NCBI GenBank assembly: GCA_021793935.1 | Contig: JAJYRV010000097.1 | Location: forward strand, 1 to 7,249 | Length of the DNA stretch: 7,249 nucleotides | From: Actinomycetes bacterium | GTDB taxonomy: Bacteria; Actinomycetota; Actinomycetes; Actinomycetales; Beutenbergiaceae | Direction of reading: 5' to 3' | Shown here: one piece after another, positions 6,310-7,249 of the stretch | How the letters are laid out: each line of letters begins with the position of its first letter | Numbering within the stretch: the first letter of the stretch is position 1 | Notes under the pieces: model-generated | The model's input: only the letters and a program-made list of their open reading frames with translations | Told to the model about the DNA's origin: nothing | The model's database searches: none | Made by a program: the position numbers and the translations under genes

Positions 6310-6344
6310 AACCTACGGTCTAGTAACTTACGGTCCCGTAGGTT
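6310..6344. promoter_or_regulatory. Operator-like array of three TACGG half-sites
   Basis: Arms AACCTACGG (6310-6318) and CCGTAGGTT (6336-6344) are exact inverted repeats. Between them a third copy AACTTACGG (6325-6333) pairs with the same right arm, two bases apart, to form a 20-bp near-palindrome with one mismatch pair (6325-6344). The two forward TACGGTC copies (6314 and 6329) are 15 bp apart. The shape and core resemble operators of TetR-family repressors. It lies about 45 bp before the TrhA-family start and about 85 bp before the isoprenyl transferase start, just upstream of a TTGACA hexamer, so it could control either or both genes. The cognate regulator is not in this window. Confidence 0.6.
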
Positions 6345-6353
6345 ACGCTGTTC

Positions 6354-6383
6354 TTGACACCATTTTTACCACTTCGGCGGGAT
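6354..6383 (+). promoter_or_regulatory. Candidate promoter of the TrhA-family gene
   Basis: An exact TTGACA -35 hexamer (6354-6359) is followed after 18 bases by CGGGAT (6378-6383), a weak -10. The ATG at 6389 is so close that the transcript would be leaderless or nearly so. The hexamer lies immediately downstream of the operator-like array. The poor -10 keeps confidence low; an alternative -10 is TAGGTT (6339-6344) within the array, but it lacks a good -35. Confidence 0.3.
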
Positions 6384-6388
6384 TGACT

Positions 6389-7147
6389 ATGACTCCTACC
6401 CACCCTCAGAGCCACGCCCACCCTCGGCGCGGCGCGGAAGAGTTTCTTGGTGCCGCAAAGGAAACCGCAGCCCACGCCGCCGCGACGGCCAAGGACGCTG
6501 CCGCCGACGTTGTCTCGGCCCTCAAACCCAAACTTCGTGGATGGCTCCACGCGGGAATCGCGCCACTCGCGCTCGCGTACGGGATCGTCGTCACCATCCT
6601 GGCACCCGCGGGCGCGCCGCGGCTCACGGTCGGCGTCTTCGCCCTCGCAACCGTGCTGCTCTTCGCAGTAAGCGCGGTCTACCACCGCGGGGAATGGACC
6701 AGGGGCGTCGCCGCCGTCCTCCGCCGACTCGACCACGCGAACATCTTCCTCGTCATCGCCGGCACGTATACGCCGTTGACAGCGCTCCTCCTGCCACCAA
6801 AGACCGCGGCGATCCTGCTCTCGATAGTCTGGACCGGAGCAATTGTGGGAATCCTCATGCGGGTGTTCTGGCTAGACGCCCCCCGGTGGCTCTACGTTCC
6901 CATCTATATCGCCCTGGGGTGGGCCGCCGTTGCGTTCATCCCCGCGTTCTGGTCCTCGGGTGGTCCCGCGGTCGCGAGCCTGGTCATCGCCGGCGGTCTC
7001 GGCTACACCCTCGGCGCGGTGGTATACGGGTTCAAACGCCCCAATCCCAGCCCGCGCTGGTTCGGTTTTCACGAAATCTTCCACGTGGGCACGATCGTCG
7101 GCTACACCTGCCACGCCGTCGCGATCGCGCTGGTGGCGCTCGGCTGA
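6389..7147 (+). CDS. trhA: TrhA/hemolysin III family integral membrane protein (PAQR/CREST superfamily)
   Basis: This is a seven-helix membrane protein of the bacterial hemolysin III/YqfA/TrhA family, linked in other bacteria to membrane homeostasis; hemolysis is not its normal role. The 252 residues carry the superfamily's putative metal-site residues: S95 and H99 in SAVYHR, D115 in RLDHANIFLVIAGTYTP, and H228 and H232 in FGFHEIFHVGTIVGY. Seven hydrophobic segments run from about residue 55 to the end. The first 50 residues are unusual: a histidine-bearing start (H5, H9, H11), then an alanine/lysine-rich amphipathic stretch (about 15-46) resembling LEA or apolipoprotein-type helices. ATG 6389 is chosen, with GGCGGGA about six bases upstream; TTG at 6383 is an alternative adding two residues. 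It is divergent from the isoprenyl transferase and converges with a probable minus-strand gene 6 bases past its stop. Confidence 0.93.
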   Translation: MTPTHPQSHAHPRRGAEEFLGAAKETAAHAAATAKDAAADVVSALKPKLRGWLHAGIAPLALAYGIVVTILAPAGAPRLTVGVFALATVLLFAVSAVYHRGEWTRGVAAVLRRLDHANIFLVIAGTYTPLTALLLPPKTAAILLSIVWTGAIVGILMRVFWLDAPRWLYVPIYIALGWAAVAFIPAFWSSGGPAVASLVIAGGLGYTLGAVVYGFKRPNPSPRWFGFHEIFHVGTIVGYTCHAVAIALVALG

Positions 7148-7153
7148 CGGGGA

Positions 7154-7249
7154 TTACCGCCGGGTCTCGCCCGGGGAGTTCTCACTCCCGCGGCCCTGCT
7201 CCTCGCCCCGCCCCTCATCGACGGGCCTATCCTTGACGGGTTCCTCCTC
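7154..7249 (-). CDS. Probable C-terminal tail of a minus-strand gene (partial)
   Basis: On the minus strand the frame entering from the window edge is open for 31 codons to TAA (complement of 7154-7156), with strong G/C third positions. The encoded tail is highly charged and disordered-looking (EEEPVKDRPVDEG then GRGSENSPGETRR). It would converge on the TrhA-family gene with only 6 bases between stops. Too little is visible to assign a family. In other actinobacteria minus- or plus-strand genes such as mca or thioredoxin-domain proteins lie nearby, but nothing here identifies one. It could also be non-coding. Confidence 0.42.
   Translation of the reverse strand, partial: EEEPVKDRPVDEGRGEEQGRGSENSPGETRR
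7160..7189. terminator. Possible terminator hairpins after the TrhA-family gene
   Basis: Two neighbouring short inverted repeats follow the stop: CCGGG-TCTCG-CCCGG (7160-7174) and GGGAG-TTCTCA-CTCCC (7174-7189). They share one base and could compete. Neither is followed by a T-run, so factor-independent termination is uncertain. They overlap the putative tail of the convergent minus-strand gene. Confidence 0.3.

Noticed and set aside
6541..7236. Plus-strand ORF of 231 codons overlapping the TrhA-family gene
   Set aside because: Arg-rich composition typical of a frame-shifted reading of a GC-rich gene; the membrane protein frame has all the conserved residues.
1..7249. Mobile elements, CRISPR arrays, toxin-antitoxin pairs, phage or defence genes
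   Set aside because: I looked for transposases, terminal inverted repeats, regularly spaced repeats, tRNA-like cloverleafs and defence domains and saw none; the genes are core-type and codon use is even throughout.

Overview
The window is a GC-rich chromosomal segment of an actinobacterium. Evidence for this is the strong G/C preference at third codon positions, tightly overlapping stop/start codons, at least one apparently leaderless promoter, and gene types and pairings typical of Actinomycetota (xseA-xseB, and an isoprenyl transferase divergent from a TrhA/hemolysin III protein, as at Rv1086/Rv1085c of Mycobacterium tuberculosis). I cannot name the genus; a member of the Actinomycetales or Micrococcales is plausible. 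No phage, IS element, CRISPR array, tRNA or rRNA was seen. Most of the window looks like ordinary housekeeping sequence.

Layout. Bases 1-507 (+) hold the C-terminal part of rmuC. A 68-codon unknown gene on the minus strand (534-740) converges on it. A 265-bp non-coding stretch (741-1005) separates that gene from a four-gene plus-strand chain: xseA (1006-2253), xseB (2253-2489), a PfkB-family sugar kinase (2486-3412) and a beta-carbonic anhydrase (3418-4089). The first three genes overlap by a few bases at stop/start junctions and the fourth follows after 5 bp, so they are probably one transcript. A DadA-like FAD amine/D-amino-acid oxidoreductase (4137-5426) follows behind its own candidate promoter.

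A short hairpin-bearing gap then separates dadA from the convergent isoprenyl (polyprenyl) diphosphate synthase gene on the minus strand (5464-6225). That gene is divergent from a TrhA/hemolysin III-family membrane protein gene (6389-7147). The 163-bp space between them carries three TACGG half-sites, two of which form a near-perfect 20-bp palindrome that looks like a repressor operator. The window closes with the probable acidic C-terminal tail of a minus-strand gene (7154-7249).

How the genes fit together. RmuC and exonuclease VII are both DNA-maintenance proteins. The kinase and carbonic anhydrase are metabolic genes apparently carried along in the exonuclease operon. The isoprenyl transferase supplies lipid-carrier precursors and TrhA acts in the membrane, so the operator between them may link membrane or lipid state to their expression. 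I found no convincing new multi-gene system. The most interesting items are this operator, the small orphan gene, and the unusual N-terminus of the TrhA protein.
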